Shown here: one piece after another, positions 8,355 to 16,838 of the stretch
Layout: each line of letters starts with the position of its first letter
How positions within the stretch are numbered: position 1 is the stretch's first letter
Assembly: GCF_003443995.1 (NCBI RefSeq)
Contig: NZ_QWEY01000018.1
Location: 1-64,000 of the forward strand
Origin: Pseudotabrizicola alkalilacus
GTDB lineage: Bacteria > Pseudomonadota > Alphaproteobacteria > Rhodobacterales > Rhodobacteraceae
Direction of reading: 5' to 3'
DNA: 64,000 nucleotides
Position numbers and translations under genes: made by a program
Notes under the pieces: generated by a model
What the model saw: the letters and a program-made list of their open reading frames with translations, nothing else
Told to the model about the DNA's origin: nothing
Databases searched by the model: none

Positions 8355-9608
8355 TCAGAGCCCGTCGCGCACACGCTTTGCCGCGGCCTGCACATCGGCC
8401 ATCACGTCAGCCGGGGTTTTCTGCCCGTCAAGCAACAGCTGAACCCCCTTCATATAGGCATCTGCGACATTCGCATCGAGCGCGGTGTCCAGCCAGATAT
8501 AGGGGTCGCCGGCATTCATGATCTGGTCAAAAGCAACGATCTGTTCAGGCGTTGCAGACTGATCGGTCACCGCCCCCTTGATCGGGCTGATGATGCCGGT
8601 CTCGGTGGTCAGCCGCGCGCCCATCTCGGGTGAAAGCAGGAATTGCAGAAATTTGACCGCTTCTTCCTTGTGCGGCGAGCCTTCGGCAATCATCCAGCCC
8701 TGAGGTGCGCCCTGCAGCGTGTCCGGCTGGCCTTCGCCATCTTCGATCGACGGGAAGATGAAGAAGCCAAAGGGGAAAGTGGCGTCTTTCAGATAGCCCA
8801 TTTCTGCATATTGCAGATAAGACATCGCCCCCCGCCCTGCGACAAAGCCATTCCGCTCCGTCTCATGGTCAATCCCATTCGGCGATGGGTTCATGCAGGT
8901 TGAAAGCTCCTGAAACTTCTCAAGCGCTGTCACATAGCCGGGATGGGTGAATTCGCCGGTCGCACGGTTGTAATCTGCGGCCAGCACTTCGGCGGGGATG
9001 ATCCGCTCGTTGAAGGTGCCGATGTAATGGCTGATCGCCCAAGGCGCTTTCGAGCCGAACAACAGCGGCAGCTGGCCCGCCTCTTTCAGCTTTGCACAGA
9101 CGGCCATCAATTCGCCAAAGGTCTTTGGCTCTTCGGTGATACCGGCCTGCGCCCAGCTGTCCTTGTTGTAAAAGATCGCCTTGCCGTCCATCTGCCATGG
9201 CAGGCCATAGACCTTGCCATCCATGGTAAAGGGCTCGATCTGGGCCTCGATGATGTTCCCGGCCCAGTCGGGGTTGGCCGCCAGAACCGGCGTCAGATCC
9301 ATGGACCGGCCGGCACGCGCGATGTTAAAGGCCCACTCGCCGCTCCAGGAAAAGAAGATATCGGGCTGGTTCGATGACCCCAGAACAACGCGGATCTTGT
9401 CTTTGTAGGAATCGTTGAGCACCTGATCGGTCACAACCGTGATGCCCGGATTTGCCGCTTCGAAATCAGCGATCACGCTGTCGATATACGGCTTGAACGG
9501 CGCATTTGGCCAACGATGAAACAGCTTCAGCTCCACATCCGCAAAGGCGGGGGCGGCGCTTAGCAGGGCGAGGGTGACGGCCGAAACCGTCCGGGACAGT
9601 CTTTTCAT
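8355..9608 (-). CDS. frlO: CUT1 ABC solute-binding protein, FrlO position, operon 1
   Basis: This 417-residue periplasmic sugar-type binding protein (SBP_bac_1) has a Sec signal peptide of about 23 residues (MKRLSRTVSAVTLALLSAAP-AFA, cut before DVELKLF). The mature part has the usual family landmarks PDIFFSWSGEW, YGLPWQMDGKAIFYNK, TFGELMAVCAKLKEAG and PQGWMIAEGSPHKEEAVKFL. It would capture the substrate and hand it to the permeases. It follows the SIS gene after a 57-base gap with a hairpin. Its paralog at 16838-18142 belongs to the second operon, and the two differ enough to suggest different ligands. Confidence 0.85.
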   Translation of the reverse strand: MKRLSRTVSAVTLALLSAAPAFADVELKLFHRWPNAPFKPYIDSVIADFEAANPGITVVTDQVLNDSYKDKIRVVLGSSNQPDIFFSWSGEWAFNIARAGRSMDLTPVLAANPDWAGNIIEAQIEPFTMDGKVYGLPWQMDGKAIFYNKDSWAQAGITEEPKTFGELMAVCAKLKEAGQLPLLFGSKAPWAISHYIGTFNERIIPAEVLAADYNRATGEFTHPGYVTALEKFQELSTCMNPSPNGIDHETERNGFVAGRGAMSYLQYAEMGYLKDATFPFGFFIFPSIEDGEGQPDTLQGAPQGWMIAEGSPHKEEAVKFLQFLLSPEMGARLTTETGIISPIKGAVTDQSATPEQIVAFDQIMNAGDPYIWLDTALDANVADAYMKGVQLLLDGQKTPADVMADVQAAAKRVRDGL

Positions 9609-9633
9609 CTTTCTTCCTCCTGTTGGGTTTGCC

Positions 9634-9653
9634 GGAGGGGGCTTACCCCCTCC
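9634..9653 (-). other. Intercistronic hairpin between SIS and binding-protein genes
   Basis: GGAGGGGG (9634-9641), loop CTTA, CCCCCTCC (9646-9653) is a perfect 8-bp GC-rich stem in the short gap between the deglycase gene and the binding-protein gene. No T-run follows, so it is more likely an mRNA-stability element than a full terminator. Confidence 0.5.
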
Positions 9654-9665
9654 AGCGGGGCAAGC

Positions 9666-10649
9666 TCAGTATTCCATCTTCCACATATAGCGACGGACCG
9701 AAAGCGGATGACCTTTGGCATCCGCCAATTTGTCGGCATAGGCCCGCAGCACCGATGAGAAGACGAGGGGCTGCAGATACTCGGCGACCGAGGCGGGCAT
9801 CTCATCAACACCCAGTGCCTTTGCGTCGAGGACCGTCATGCGCTGTGAGTATTTCTGCGCAAAGGCCAGCGCGCGCTCATCCACGCTGCGCGAAGCACCG
9901 ACGCCGACCAGCTGCACAAAGGGAACGTCGAAATCGGTGATCTCGAAAGGCCCGTGGAAGTATTCCCCGGCATGAATGCAGGCGGAGTGGATCCACTGCA
10001 TCTCCTGATAGATACAGATCGCATAAGAATAGGCCGGGCCATAGTTCGCGCCCGATGCCATGGTGTAGATCACCGGCTCGCGCTTGTGCGCCTCGGCATA
10101 GGCAGCAATCGCTTCTTTCTGGTCGGCGATGGCCTTGTCAACGATGCCACCGATTTTGGCCAGCCCAGCATCAATGTCGACCACCAGCTTGCTGCCTTCA
10201 CGCGCCGCGAGAATGCCAAAGGTCAGGCGGGCCAGTACGGCAGGCGAATGCTCGGCACTCATCGACATTGGGGCGTGCGTATAATTGATGGTGTGCTCAG
10301 ACGCCTCATCCAGCGGGCTGCCCGGCACATGGGTCAGTGAAATGGTCAGCGCCCCCGCGGCGCGGGCGATTTTTGCCGCCTCGACAGTTTCAGGCGTGGT
10401 GCCGGAATGCGAGCACAGGATCACGACCGATCCTTTCCCCAGCCGCTTTGGCGCGCGCGCCTTGAACTCGGCAGCATTCAGGGCCTGCCCCGCAATCGAG
10501 GAGGATTCCCGTTCGACAGCATATTGGTTGGGAAGCATCAGCGCATATGAGCCGCCACAGGCGACATAGAAAATATCCGTGACTGTACCGCAGTCAGCGA
10601 CTGCCTTCAGGGCGTTGGTGATCTGGGTGGTGATCGTCTCGGTCAGCAT
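9666..10649 (-). CDS. frlB: SIS-domain deglycase (FrlB/FraB-like), operon 1
   Basis: This 327-residue protein has two sugar-isomerase (SIS) domains. The first phosphosugar loop is FYVACGGSYALM (27-38), with the SHSGTT motif at 80-85. The stretch QEMQW through GEYFHGPFE carries E216 and H232. Their 16-residue spacing equals that of the catalytic Glu/His pair in FraB/FrlB deglycases. The C terminus ends RRYMWKMEY, as in FrlB proteins (RRYYGG-VEY). The expected reaction splits a 6-phospho-fructosyl-amino acid into glucose 6-phosphate and the free amino acid. It is the first gene of the operon, with GGAGA as ribosome site and tandem palindromes just upstream. Without biochemistry, a related aminosugar deaminase/isomerase cannot be excluded. 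Confidence 0.75.
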   Translation of the reverse strand: MLTETITTQITNALKAVADCGTVTDIFYVACGGSYALMLPNQYAVERESSSIAGQALNAAEFKARAPKRLGKGSVVILCSHSGTTPETVEAAKIARAAGALTISLTHVPGSPLDEASEHTINYTHAPMSMSAEHSPAVLARLTFGILAAREGSKLVVDIDAGLAKIGGIVDKAIADQKEAIAAYAEAHKREPVIYTMASGANYGPAYSYAICIYQEMQWIHSACIHAGEYFHGPFEITDFDVPFVQLVGVGASRSVDERALAFAQKYSQRMTVLDAKALGVDEMPASVAEYLQPLVFSSVLRAYADKLADAKGHPLSVRRYMWKMEY

Positions 10650-10660
10650 CTTATCTCCGA

Positions 10661-10682
10661 TATAATGTTATATAACGTTATA
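10661..10682. promoter_or_regulatory. Tandem 12-bp palindromes, probable GntR (FrlR-like) operator
   Basis: TATAATGTTATA (10661-10672) is nearly symmetric and TATAACGTTATA (10671-10682) is a perfect palindrome. Their centres are exactly 10 bp apart, one helical turn. They lie 12 bases upstream of the SIS start codon. A TTGACA hexamer on the minus strand is at 10709-10714. A divergent GntR gene begins at 10823. The same two-palindrome layout occurs before the third SIS gene (36678-36700). Confidence 0.65.
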
Positions 10683-10822
10683 CATAAGTTCTCAGTGATA
10701 CCTGAGTCTGTCAACACTAATTTTCCTATATTTTTCAATAGGATTGATTTTTCCTGCCAGAAGTGTCAAAATCTTTCGGTATTTCGCAGCCCCGACAGCA
10801 GCCTGATGAAAGGCCTTTTCAT

Positions 10823-11587
10823 ATGACCGATTTCACCGGGCCGGCCAGACTGGCAGAGGCCGCCGACAATCTCTCGCGCGTTGACTCAGTTCCGCTCTAC
10901 AGCCAGATCAAGCAACGCCTTCTGGCTGAGATCGGAGAGGGCAAATATGCCGAAGGTGGCCTTTTGCCGACCGAGACCCAGCTGTGTGACATTTATGCGG
11001 TCAGCCGGATTACGGTACGCCGAGCCATCAGTGAATTGCAGGACGAAGGCGTGCTGGAAAAGCGCGCCGGGAAGGGCACGTTTGTTTCGGTCCAGCGGAT
11101 TGTGACCAGCCTTGTAAAGCTCAACGGCTTTACAGAGACCTATACTGCACTGGGCGCAGACCCCCATAACCAGTTGCTGTCGATCGACACGATTGCGGCA
11201 GATATTCCGACAGCCGACGCGCTCGCACTCGCACGCGGGACGTTGGTCCTACAGGTTCGCCGCCTGATCCGGACCCGCAAAGGGCCGTTGAGTATTGATC
11301 AATCCTACTTTGAGCTGGCCCGGTTTCCAGGCCTGGCCGAAGAACTGCACGACGACGTTTCGCTTTATGGCCTGCTTCGTCAAAAGTACGGTGTTCAGGT
11401 CAAGCACTCGCGACGTCACATAAATGTTCGTCTTGCAGGGCAGGCAGACCGTCAGGTGCTCAACTGCAATCTGGGTGAGCCGCTCTTTGACATGGAAAAG
11501 ATCGTGTATGATGATGACATGCGCCCCCTGCAACGTTCACTGCTCGCCACCCCCACAAATCGGATCACTTACACAATAGATGTCTAG
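10823..11587 (+). CDS. frlR: GntR/HutC-family regulator with UTRA domain (FrlR-like)
   Basis: This 254-residue protein has an N-terminal winged HTH (VPLYSQIKQRLLAEIGEGKY, LLPTETQLCDIYAVSRITVR, KRAGKGTFV) and a C-terminal UTRA effector domain (LNGFTE through IVYDDDMRPLQRSLL). UTRA domains bind phosphosugars or related small ligands. Bacillus FrlR is of this same family and controls frlBONMD, and this gene is divergent from the first frl-like operon, so it is the natural candidate regulator. ATG 10823 (MTDFTGP) is chosen over 10763 because the extra 20 residues are unlike the family. Its stop TAG overlaps the stop of the convergent ATPase gene in the four bases CTAG (11584-11587). Confidence 0.75.
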   Translation: MTDFTGPARLAEAADNLSRVDSVPLYSQIKQRLLAEIGEGKYAEGGLLPTETQLCDIYAVSRITVRRAISELQDEGVLEKRAGKGTFVSVQRIVTSLVKLNGFTETYTALGADPHNQLLSIDTIAADIPTADALALARGTLVLQVRRLIRTRKGPLSIDQSYFELARFPGLAEELHDDVSLYGLLRQKYGVQVKHSRRHINVRLAGQADRQVLNCNLGEPLFDMEKIVYDDDMRPLQRSLLATPTNRITYTIDV

Positions 11588-12702
11588 CAACCGACAGACT
11601 CTGCCCGCAGGGTCCGCATAGCTATGCCTTCTGCATCAAAAAGACGAACTGAGTCCGGATCGGCGGCCAGCACCACAGTCATGTTCTCATCCAGTTGCGT
11701 GGTCCCGGGAACCTTGACCAGCAGCGGCGTCTCTTTCGCGGCACCCACATCGACATGCAGGATCTGCACTTCGCCCAAATGCTCGATCAACAGGATCCGC
11801 CCCTGTAAAAGCGGCTCGTCTGCCTCTGCGGCGAGACGAAGGTCTTCCGGGCGGATACCCAGATAAACCGCGCGGCCGACCTCGCTTTCCGACATCTGCA
11901 AGGGCAGATGCAACAATGCCTCATCTGCCAGACGAAAGACCGACCTCTCGCCTGCGTGCTCCACGCGCGCGGGCAGAACATTCATCGCGGGTGATCCGAT
12001 AAACCCGGCAACAAACAGATTGGCGGGATTGCGGTAAAGCTCGATGGGACGGCCGACCTGCTCGATATGACCGCCACGCAGCACAACGATACGGTCGGCC
12101 AATGTCATTGCTTCAACCTGATCATGAGTGACATAGATCATCGTCGTGCCGGGCATGGACTTCTTTAACCGCGCAATTTCGACACGCGTCGCCGCCCGAA
12201 GGGCGGCATCCAGGTTCGACAGCGGTTCATCAAACAAGAACACCTGCGGATCACGCACGATGGCCCGGCCGATCGCAACCCGTTGACGTTGCCCGCCCGA
12301 GAGCGCCCGCGGGGGGCGGTCCAGATAGGGCACAAGTTGCAGCTTTTCAGCAGCTGCATGCACGCGGGCTGTGATCTCTGCCTTGGGCCTGCCCGCGATC
12401 CGCAGCCCGAATGCCATGTTCTCGAACACCGTCATATGCGGATACAGCGCATAAGACTGAAAAACCATCGCGATGCCACGTTCGGCCGGAGCCACATGAT
12501 TCATCACGATATCCCCGATGCGCAACTCGCCCGAAGAAATGTCTTCCAGACCGGCAATGCAGCGCAGCAATGTGGATTTTCCGCAGCCCGAAGGCCCGAC
12601 AAAAGCCACAAACTCACCTTCGGCTATATCAAGATCAATGCCATGCAAAACAGGCATGGTGCCATAACTCTTGCGCACAGCGCGCAGGGTCAGATTTGCC
12701 AT
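11584..12702 (-). CDS. CUT1-type ABC transporter ATPase, frl-like operon 2
   Basis: This 372-residue ATPase is closely similar along its length to the one at 4585-5613. Walker A is GPSGCGKST (36-44), the Q-loop is [11 protein letters not shown], the signature is LSGGQRQR and Walker B is VFLFDEP. A C-terminal regulatory domain includes LGIRPEDLRL. It is the last gene of the second frl-like operon, 28 bases after the FAD oxidase gene. The near-identical NBD motifs in both operons fit duplication of a whole operon followed by divergence of the substrate-specific parts. Confidence 0.88.
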   Translation of the reverse strand: MANLTLRAVRKSYGTMPVLHGIDLDIAEGEFVAFVGPSGCGKSTLLRCIAGLEDISSGELRIGDIVMNHVAPAERGIAMVFQSYALYPHMTVFENMAFGLRIAGRPKAEITARVHAAAEKLQLVPYLDRPPRALSGGQRQRVAIGRAIVRDPQVFLFDEPLSNLDAALRAATRVEIARLKKSMPGTTMIYVTHDQVEAMTLADRIVVLRGGHIEQVGRPIELYRNPANLFVAGFIGSPAMNVLPARVEHAGERSVFRLADEALLHLPLQMSESEVGRAVYLGIRPEDLRLAAEADEPLLQGRILLIEHLGEVQILHVDVGAAKETPLLVKVPGTTQLDENMTVVLAADPDSVRLFDAEGIAMRTLRAESVGC

Positions 12703-12730
12703 TTGATTTCCCTATGATCAGCAGCGCGTC

Positions 12731-14140
12731 TCAGTGGCCGGGCGCAAGCGAAGAGAGCACCCGCACCCACGTAGCGGGGCGGCGGTTTTCAATCTCGGCA
12801 TCGTTCCGCAAACGGATCGCGTGGCGCACCACACGGGCACCCAGATAGCGGATCGGTTCAGGCGGAAGCGCCGTGCGTCGCGCAAGGCCAACCAGTCCAC
12901 TGCGTGACCATTCGTCATCATGCCCAAGGACCAGGCTGGCAAGAATGCGCCCTGCCACCGGTGTCTGGGCGATGCCGGTTCCGTTGAAACCCACGCCGAA
13001 CAGAATATCGGGCTGACCGGACAGGTGGCCAAAGACCGGCAGATGCTCGGCCATGCAATCTATGGGGCCGGTCCAGTCATGTGTGATCGCAACGTCGCGA
13101 AGCGTCGGGTACACCCGGTGCAGCTCACGCAGGTTGTCGTGAGTCTGGCCAGTGCGGCGGTTGAAATCAGGCCCGAAGGCACCGGAGAACGCCACGTTGC
13201 CACTGCCACGTCCAAAAATTACCCGCCCGCCCGGCGTGCGCTGCCAATACAGCACATGTGCCTGTGCGTCACAGATCGACGCGCCACTGGTCCAGCCCAA
13301 AGCCTCCAGCTTTTCCGGCACCGGAGCGGTCGCAATGATCTGGCTGTCCACAACATACATATAACGCCGCAGCTCGGGGATGGACGCAGCCCAGGCATTG
13401 GTGGCGATAACCACTTTACCTGCCGACAACGTACCATCAGGCGTGATCAGGCGGCACAGTTTACCCGCCTCGATATGGTGCACGGGTGTAGCCTCATGCA
13501 CCACGACACCACGACTTTGCGCAAGAGCGCGCAACCCAAGCGCAAGCTTGGCCGGATGGACACTGCCCGCCCGCACCTCCTCGACGCCCACATATGAACT
13601 GTCAGTGCCGCTGCGGCGCCTGATAGCGCCGGCATCAAGCGGACGCAGGGGCGCTTCGCCACGCTTGGCAGTGGCTGCAACAGCCGGGTTCCAGGCACCT
13701 TCCTGCGCGGCAGAGCTTGCTGTCCACAGCCAGCCATCCAGACGCAGGTCCATTTCGATGGTCCCCGACGAGTGCAGGGCCGCCAGCTCTTCGATCGCAT
13801 CCGCAGTGGCACGACACAGGCGCAGCGCCTCTTCGGCTCCGACAACCCGCGTCAGCTGGTCGATTTCGGCGAACCAACTGTGTACTTGCCCGCCATTGCG
13901 CCCAGATGCGCCGCCGCCACAGATGTCGGCCTCCAGAATGGTCACCCGCAATTCAGGTGCCTGCTCCTTCAGTCGCAGAGCTGTCCACAGCCCGCAATAG
14001 CCGCCGCCAATGATCGCAACATCACACTGGGAGCTGCCGGACAACGGCGCCGATGCGGCGCGTGCATCAACATCCTGCAACCAGTATGATCTGTCACTGT
14101 CGGCGGCAATCGCCACGGGACGCATGGTCAATCGTGTCAT
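12731..14140 (-). CDS. FAD-dependent amine/amino-acid oxidoreductase (DAO family), operon 2
   Basis: This 469-residue cytoplasmic flavoprotein has an N-terminal FAD Rossmann motif CDVAIIGGGYCGLWTALRL (GGGYCG at 45-50, acidic E70) and the GASGRNGG loop. Near the C terminus are GPIDCMAEHLPVFG and GVGFNGTGIAQTP, both typical of the DAO/gamma-glutamylputrescine oxidase group. It oxidises a C-N bond, but the substrate is not visible. In this operon two roles make sense: oxidation of the amino acid freed by the deglycase, or direct oxidation of an Amadori compound in the manner of SocD-type amadoriases. ATG 14140 has GGAGG upstream and is one base past the kinase stop. Bacillus frl operons have no counterpart. 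Confidence 0.7.
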   Translation of the reverse strand: MTRLTMRPVAIAADSDRSYWLQDVDARAASAPLSGSSQCDVAIIGGGYCGLWTALRLKEQAPELRVTILEADICGGGASGRNGGQVHSWFAEIDQLTRVVGAEEALRLCRATADAIEELAALHSSGTIEMDLRLDGWLWTASSAAQEGAWNPAVAATAKRGEAPLRPLDAGAIRRRSGTDSSYVGVEEVRAGSVHPAKLALGLRALAQSRGVVVHEATPVHHIEAGKLCRLITPDGTLSAGKVVIATNAWAASIPELRRYMYVVDSQIIATAPVPEKLEALGWTSGASICDAQAHVLYWQRTPGGRVIFGRGSGNVAFSGAFGPDFNRRTGQTHDNLRELHRVYPTLRDVAITHDWTGPIDCMAEHLPVFGHLSGQPDILFGVGFNGTGIAQTPVAGRILASLVLGHDDEWSRSGLVGLARRTALPPEPIRYLGARVVRHAIRLRNDAEIENRRPATWVRVLSSLAPGH

Positions 14141-14141
14141 G

Positions 14142-14996
14142 TCACACCTCCGCCGAGGCGATAACCCCGGCATATTTCTGTAGCAGCCAGTCGGGGATTG
14201 GTCCGAGCCCTTGAGGAAACCCGCCTTCGTGCATGCATGTGACCGCAGCAGCCATCGTGGCACGGCGCAGCGCCTCGGGGGCAGGCTGGCCCCCTATCAT
14301 GTGATCGGCAAGAAAAGTCGCAATAAAGCTGTCACCCGCACCACAGGTATCAACCACTGTGATGGGCTGCGCCGCCCCCTGATGCAGCTTGAAACCATCA
14401 TGATAATAGGCACCCCGCCGTCCGCAGGTGACAACGGCGCGCTGTGCCCCCCGCGCCAGCAATCCATCTATCAGCGGAGACACGGGCTGCGCATTGTCTT
14501 CAGGTCCGGATGCGAAAACCAACGGCACCCCCGCCAGATCCAGGGTCGCATAGGCGGTGGACAAATCAACGCTGAAATTCAGACCCGCATCGAGCAGATA
14601 CCGCAGTAAGGTTGGCGAAGAATTGGTGCCAAGATGCACCCAATCCGCCTGCGCCAAAGCGGCTAGACCTTCGACACCCGGCATGTAGTGCAGGCCGACA
14701 CCAAGATCTTCCAGCAAAAATCGCCGGTCGCCCAGCCGATCTTGCAACAGGGTCACGGCCGAATGACCGGGCCTGCGCTCGCAATCGGCCGGGTCAAGTC
14801 CGGCTTTTGCAATAGCGGCCAGAATGGTGTCGCCCTCGGCATCCGGACCGACAACCCCCATATAACGGACGCGCAGCCCGAGATTGCGCCATTGCACCGC
14901 AACGTTGAGTGCATTGCCGCCAACCGCAAGCTGATTGCGCGTCAGATAGACATCAAGACAATTGTCGCCCACGGCGATCATCAGGGGGCCCGTCAT
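14142..14996 (-). CDS. frlD: PfkB-family sugar kinase (FrlD-like), operon 2
   Basis: This 284-residue ribokinase-family protein begins MIAVGDNCLDVYLTRNQLAV and GGNALNVAV, very like FrlD (IGDNCVDIYP and GGNAVNVAVY). The C-terminal motif DTCGAGDSF holds catalytic D222. It should phosphorylate the fructosyl moiety before deglycation. It follows the second permease gene by 64 bases and precedes the FAD oxidase by one base. The middle of the protein, which lines the sugar site, differs from the operon 1 kinase, so a different aglycone is plausible. Confidence 0.72.
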   Translation of the reverse strand: MTGPLMIAVGDNCLDVYLTRNQLAVGGNALNVAVQWRNLGLRVRYMGVVGPDAEGDTILAAIAKAGLDPADCERRPGHSAVTLLQDRLGDRRFLLEDLGVGLHYMPGVEGLAALAQADWVHLGTNSSPTLLRYLLDAGLNFSVDLSTAYATLDLAGVPLVFASGPEDNAQPVSPLIDGLLARGAQRAVVTCGRRGAYYHDGFKLHQGAAQPITVVDTCGAGDSFIATFLADHMIGGQPAPEALRRATMAAAVTCMHEGGFPQGLGPIPDWLLQKYAGVIASAEV

Positions 14997-15060
14997 ACCG
15001 CGCGCCTTTCCAGCAAAGCGGGCGCAAAAAGTGGGTGAAGCGTCACGCGTGCAAGGCTGG

Positions 15061-15894
15061 TCATTTGCCGATTCCCTGAGTCAGGCCGCGGATGAAATAC
15101 CGCTGGGTCAGAAAGAAGATGATGACGATCGGCAGGGCCGAGATCGTCATCGCCGCAAAAACGGCAGCGAAGTTTGTACCCTGTTTCGACATCATCGAGG
15201 TCAGGCCAACGGGAAGTGTCTGCACACCGGGGCTGTTGGTGAAGATCATCGCAAACAGGTATTCGTTCCACGCAAACAAAATGTGCAGCACGACGCAGGA
15301 GATCAGAATCGGCTGGCACAAGGGAAGGATCACCTTGCGGAAGATCTGTCCGGGCGAGGCCCCGTCCATCATAGCCGCCTCATCCAGATCGCGCGGCAGA
15401 TCCAGCATGTAAGCGCGGATCAGAAAGGTTGTGAACGGCACCCGGAACGCTGTGTACAGCAGGATCAGTGCGGCATGGGTGTCGTAGATGCCATAGTCCT
15501 GCAGCATGCGCACCAGCGGTACCAGCGCCACAGTCGGGCTTAGCATCATGCCGCCCAGCACAATGCCCACCACCAGCGGTTTGCCGGGGATTTCGGTCCG
15601 GGTCAGGCCAAATGCGGTCCAGGCGCTGATGGTCACCGTTGTCAGCGTCGAGATCAGCGTGACCAGCAGGCTTGACACCATATAGCCCTGGGTTGCCTGC
15701 CATGCCGTCAGGTAGTTCGCAAATGACCAGCTTTCGGGCAGCGCAAACGGATCGCTGAAGATCTGGCTGTTGGACTTGAAGCCGCCCAGACCCATCCAGA
15801 ACAGAGGGTAAATCACAAGCAGGCCCATGGCACATAGAAAAGCCCAGAGCATCGCTTTTGTGACCGAAGGCCAGAAACGGTGTCCCCCCGTCAT
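15061..15894 (-). CDS. frlM: CUT1 ABC permease (MalG-type), FrlM position, operon 2
   Basis: This 277-residue inner-membrane protein has about six spans, beginning AMLWAFLCAMGLLVIYPLFW. The ATPase-docking EAA loop is EAAMMDGASPGQIFRKVILP. The C terminus is LTQRYFIRGLTQGIGK, a MalG-type end. Start ATG 15894 overlaps the stop of the partner permease by four bases (ATGA), so translation is coupled. It corresponds to FrlM in gene order. Confidence 0.82.
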   Translation of the reverse strand: MTGGHRFWPSVTKAMLWAFLCAMGLLVIYPLFWMGLGGFKSNSQIFSDPFALPESWSFANYLTAWQATQGYMVSSLLVTLISTLTTVTISAWTAFGLTRTEIPGKPLVVGIVLGGMMLSPTVALVPLVRMLQDYGIYDTHAALILLYTAFRVPFTTFLIRAYMLDLPRDLDEAAMMDGASPGQIFRKVILPLCQPILISCVVLHILFAWNEYLFAMIFTNSPGVQTLPVGLTSMMSKQGTNFAAVFAAMTISALPIVIIFFLTQRYFIRGLTQGIGK

Positions 15895-16838
15895 GCCAGC
15901 ACCCTCCGGTGACGGGTATACCAAAGCTGCGCCACCCCACAAAGCATGGTCACCCCAAAGATCAGCGACCCGATCGCTGCGGCATAGCCCATGTCGTTCT
16001 GATTGAAGCCTTGCTCGAACAGCCAGGTACCCAGCACCTGACTTGAATTATTGGGCCCGCCAGCTGTCATCACCATGACCTCGTTGAATACCTGAAACGC
16101 GCCCGTCACTGTGACGATGATCATCATCCCGGTCATCTCGCGCGTCATTGGCATGGTGATCGACCAGACCTGCCGTAGCGACCCTGCGCCATCCATCCGC
16201 GCGGCATCGTAAAGCTCTTGCGGGATCTTCTGAATGGCGACCGAAAAGAGCAGGGTCGAATAGCCAAATCCCTGCCATTGGCTCATCGCGATAATGGCGT
16301 AGATCGCCGTCGAGGATTCACCCAGCCAGACCCGCGAAAGATGCTCCAGCCCCAGCTCGGTCAAAAGACCGTCCAGAATGCCGATGCCAGGTTGATAGAT
16401 GAAATAGAACAGAAGGCCGGTGACCGTGGTCGAAATGGCCGAGGGGATAAAGTAGACCGCACGCCAGATCGAACGCCAGCGGTCTGACCGCAGACCTTCG
16501 ACAATCGCTGCCAGCCAGAAAGCCCCGAAAACTTGAAACAGGATCGACAGCAGCGCATAGGCCGTGTTGTTCCAAAGTGCCGTTGCGATCACCGGATCGG
16601 CAATCAGACGGCGGTAGTTGTCCAGGCCGATCTGCGCCACTTCTCCGGTGAAAATGTCATGTCGCGTGGTGCTGACCACAAAATTGTTCAGGATCGGGAA
16701 ATAGACAAACCAGCCCACGATCCCAAGTGCCACAGCAACCCACCGCAGCGACCAGAGCGCGCCAAGCCCGCGCCGGATCGGATGGGGCGCGCCGTCAGCG
16801 CGCCCCGGGCCGGTGGATGTACCAGCGGCCCCTTTCAT
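15891..16838 (-). CDS. frlN: CUT1 ABC permease (MalF-type), FrlN position, operon 2
   Basis: This 315-residue inner-membrane protein has a somewhat long cytoplasmic N terminus, the first span at WVAVALGIVGWFVYFPILNN, and the EAA-type loop DAARMDGAGSLRQVWSITMP. ATG 16838 overlaps the binding-protein stop by one base (TGATG). Unlike operon 1, no gap separates it from the binding-protein gene, so expression of binding protein and permease is tightly linked here. It pairs with the following permease. Confidence 0.82.
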   Translation of the reverse strand: MKGAAGTSTGPGRADGAPHPIRRGLGALWSLRWVAVALGIVGWFVYFPILNNFVVSTTRHDIFTGEVAQIGLDNYRRLIADPVIATALWNNTAYALLSILFQVFGAFWLAAIVEGLRSDRWRSIWRAVYFIPSAISTTVTGLLFYFIYQPGIGILDGLLTELGLEHLSRVWLGESSTAIYAIIAMSQWQGFGYSTLLFSVAIQKIPQELYDAARMDGAGSLRQVWSITMPMTREMTGMMIIVTVTGAFQVFNEVMVMTAGGPNNSSQVLGTWLFEQGFNQNDMGYAAAIGSLIFGVTMLCGVAQLWYTRHRRVLA

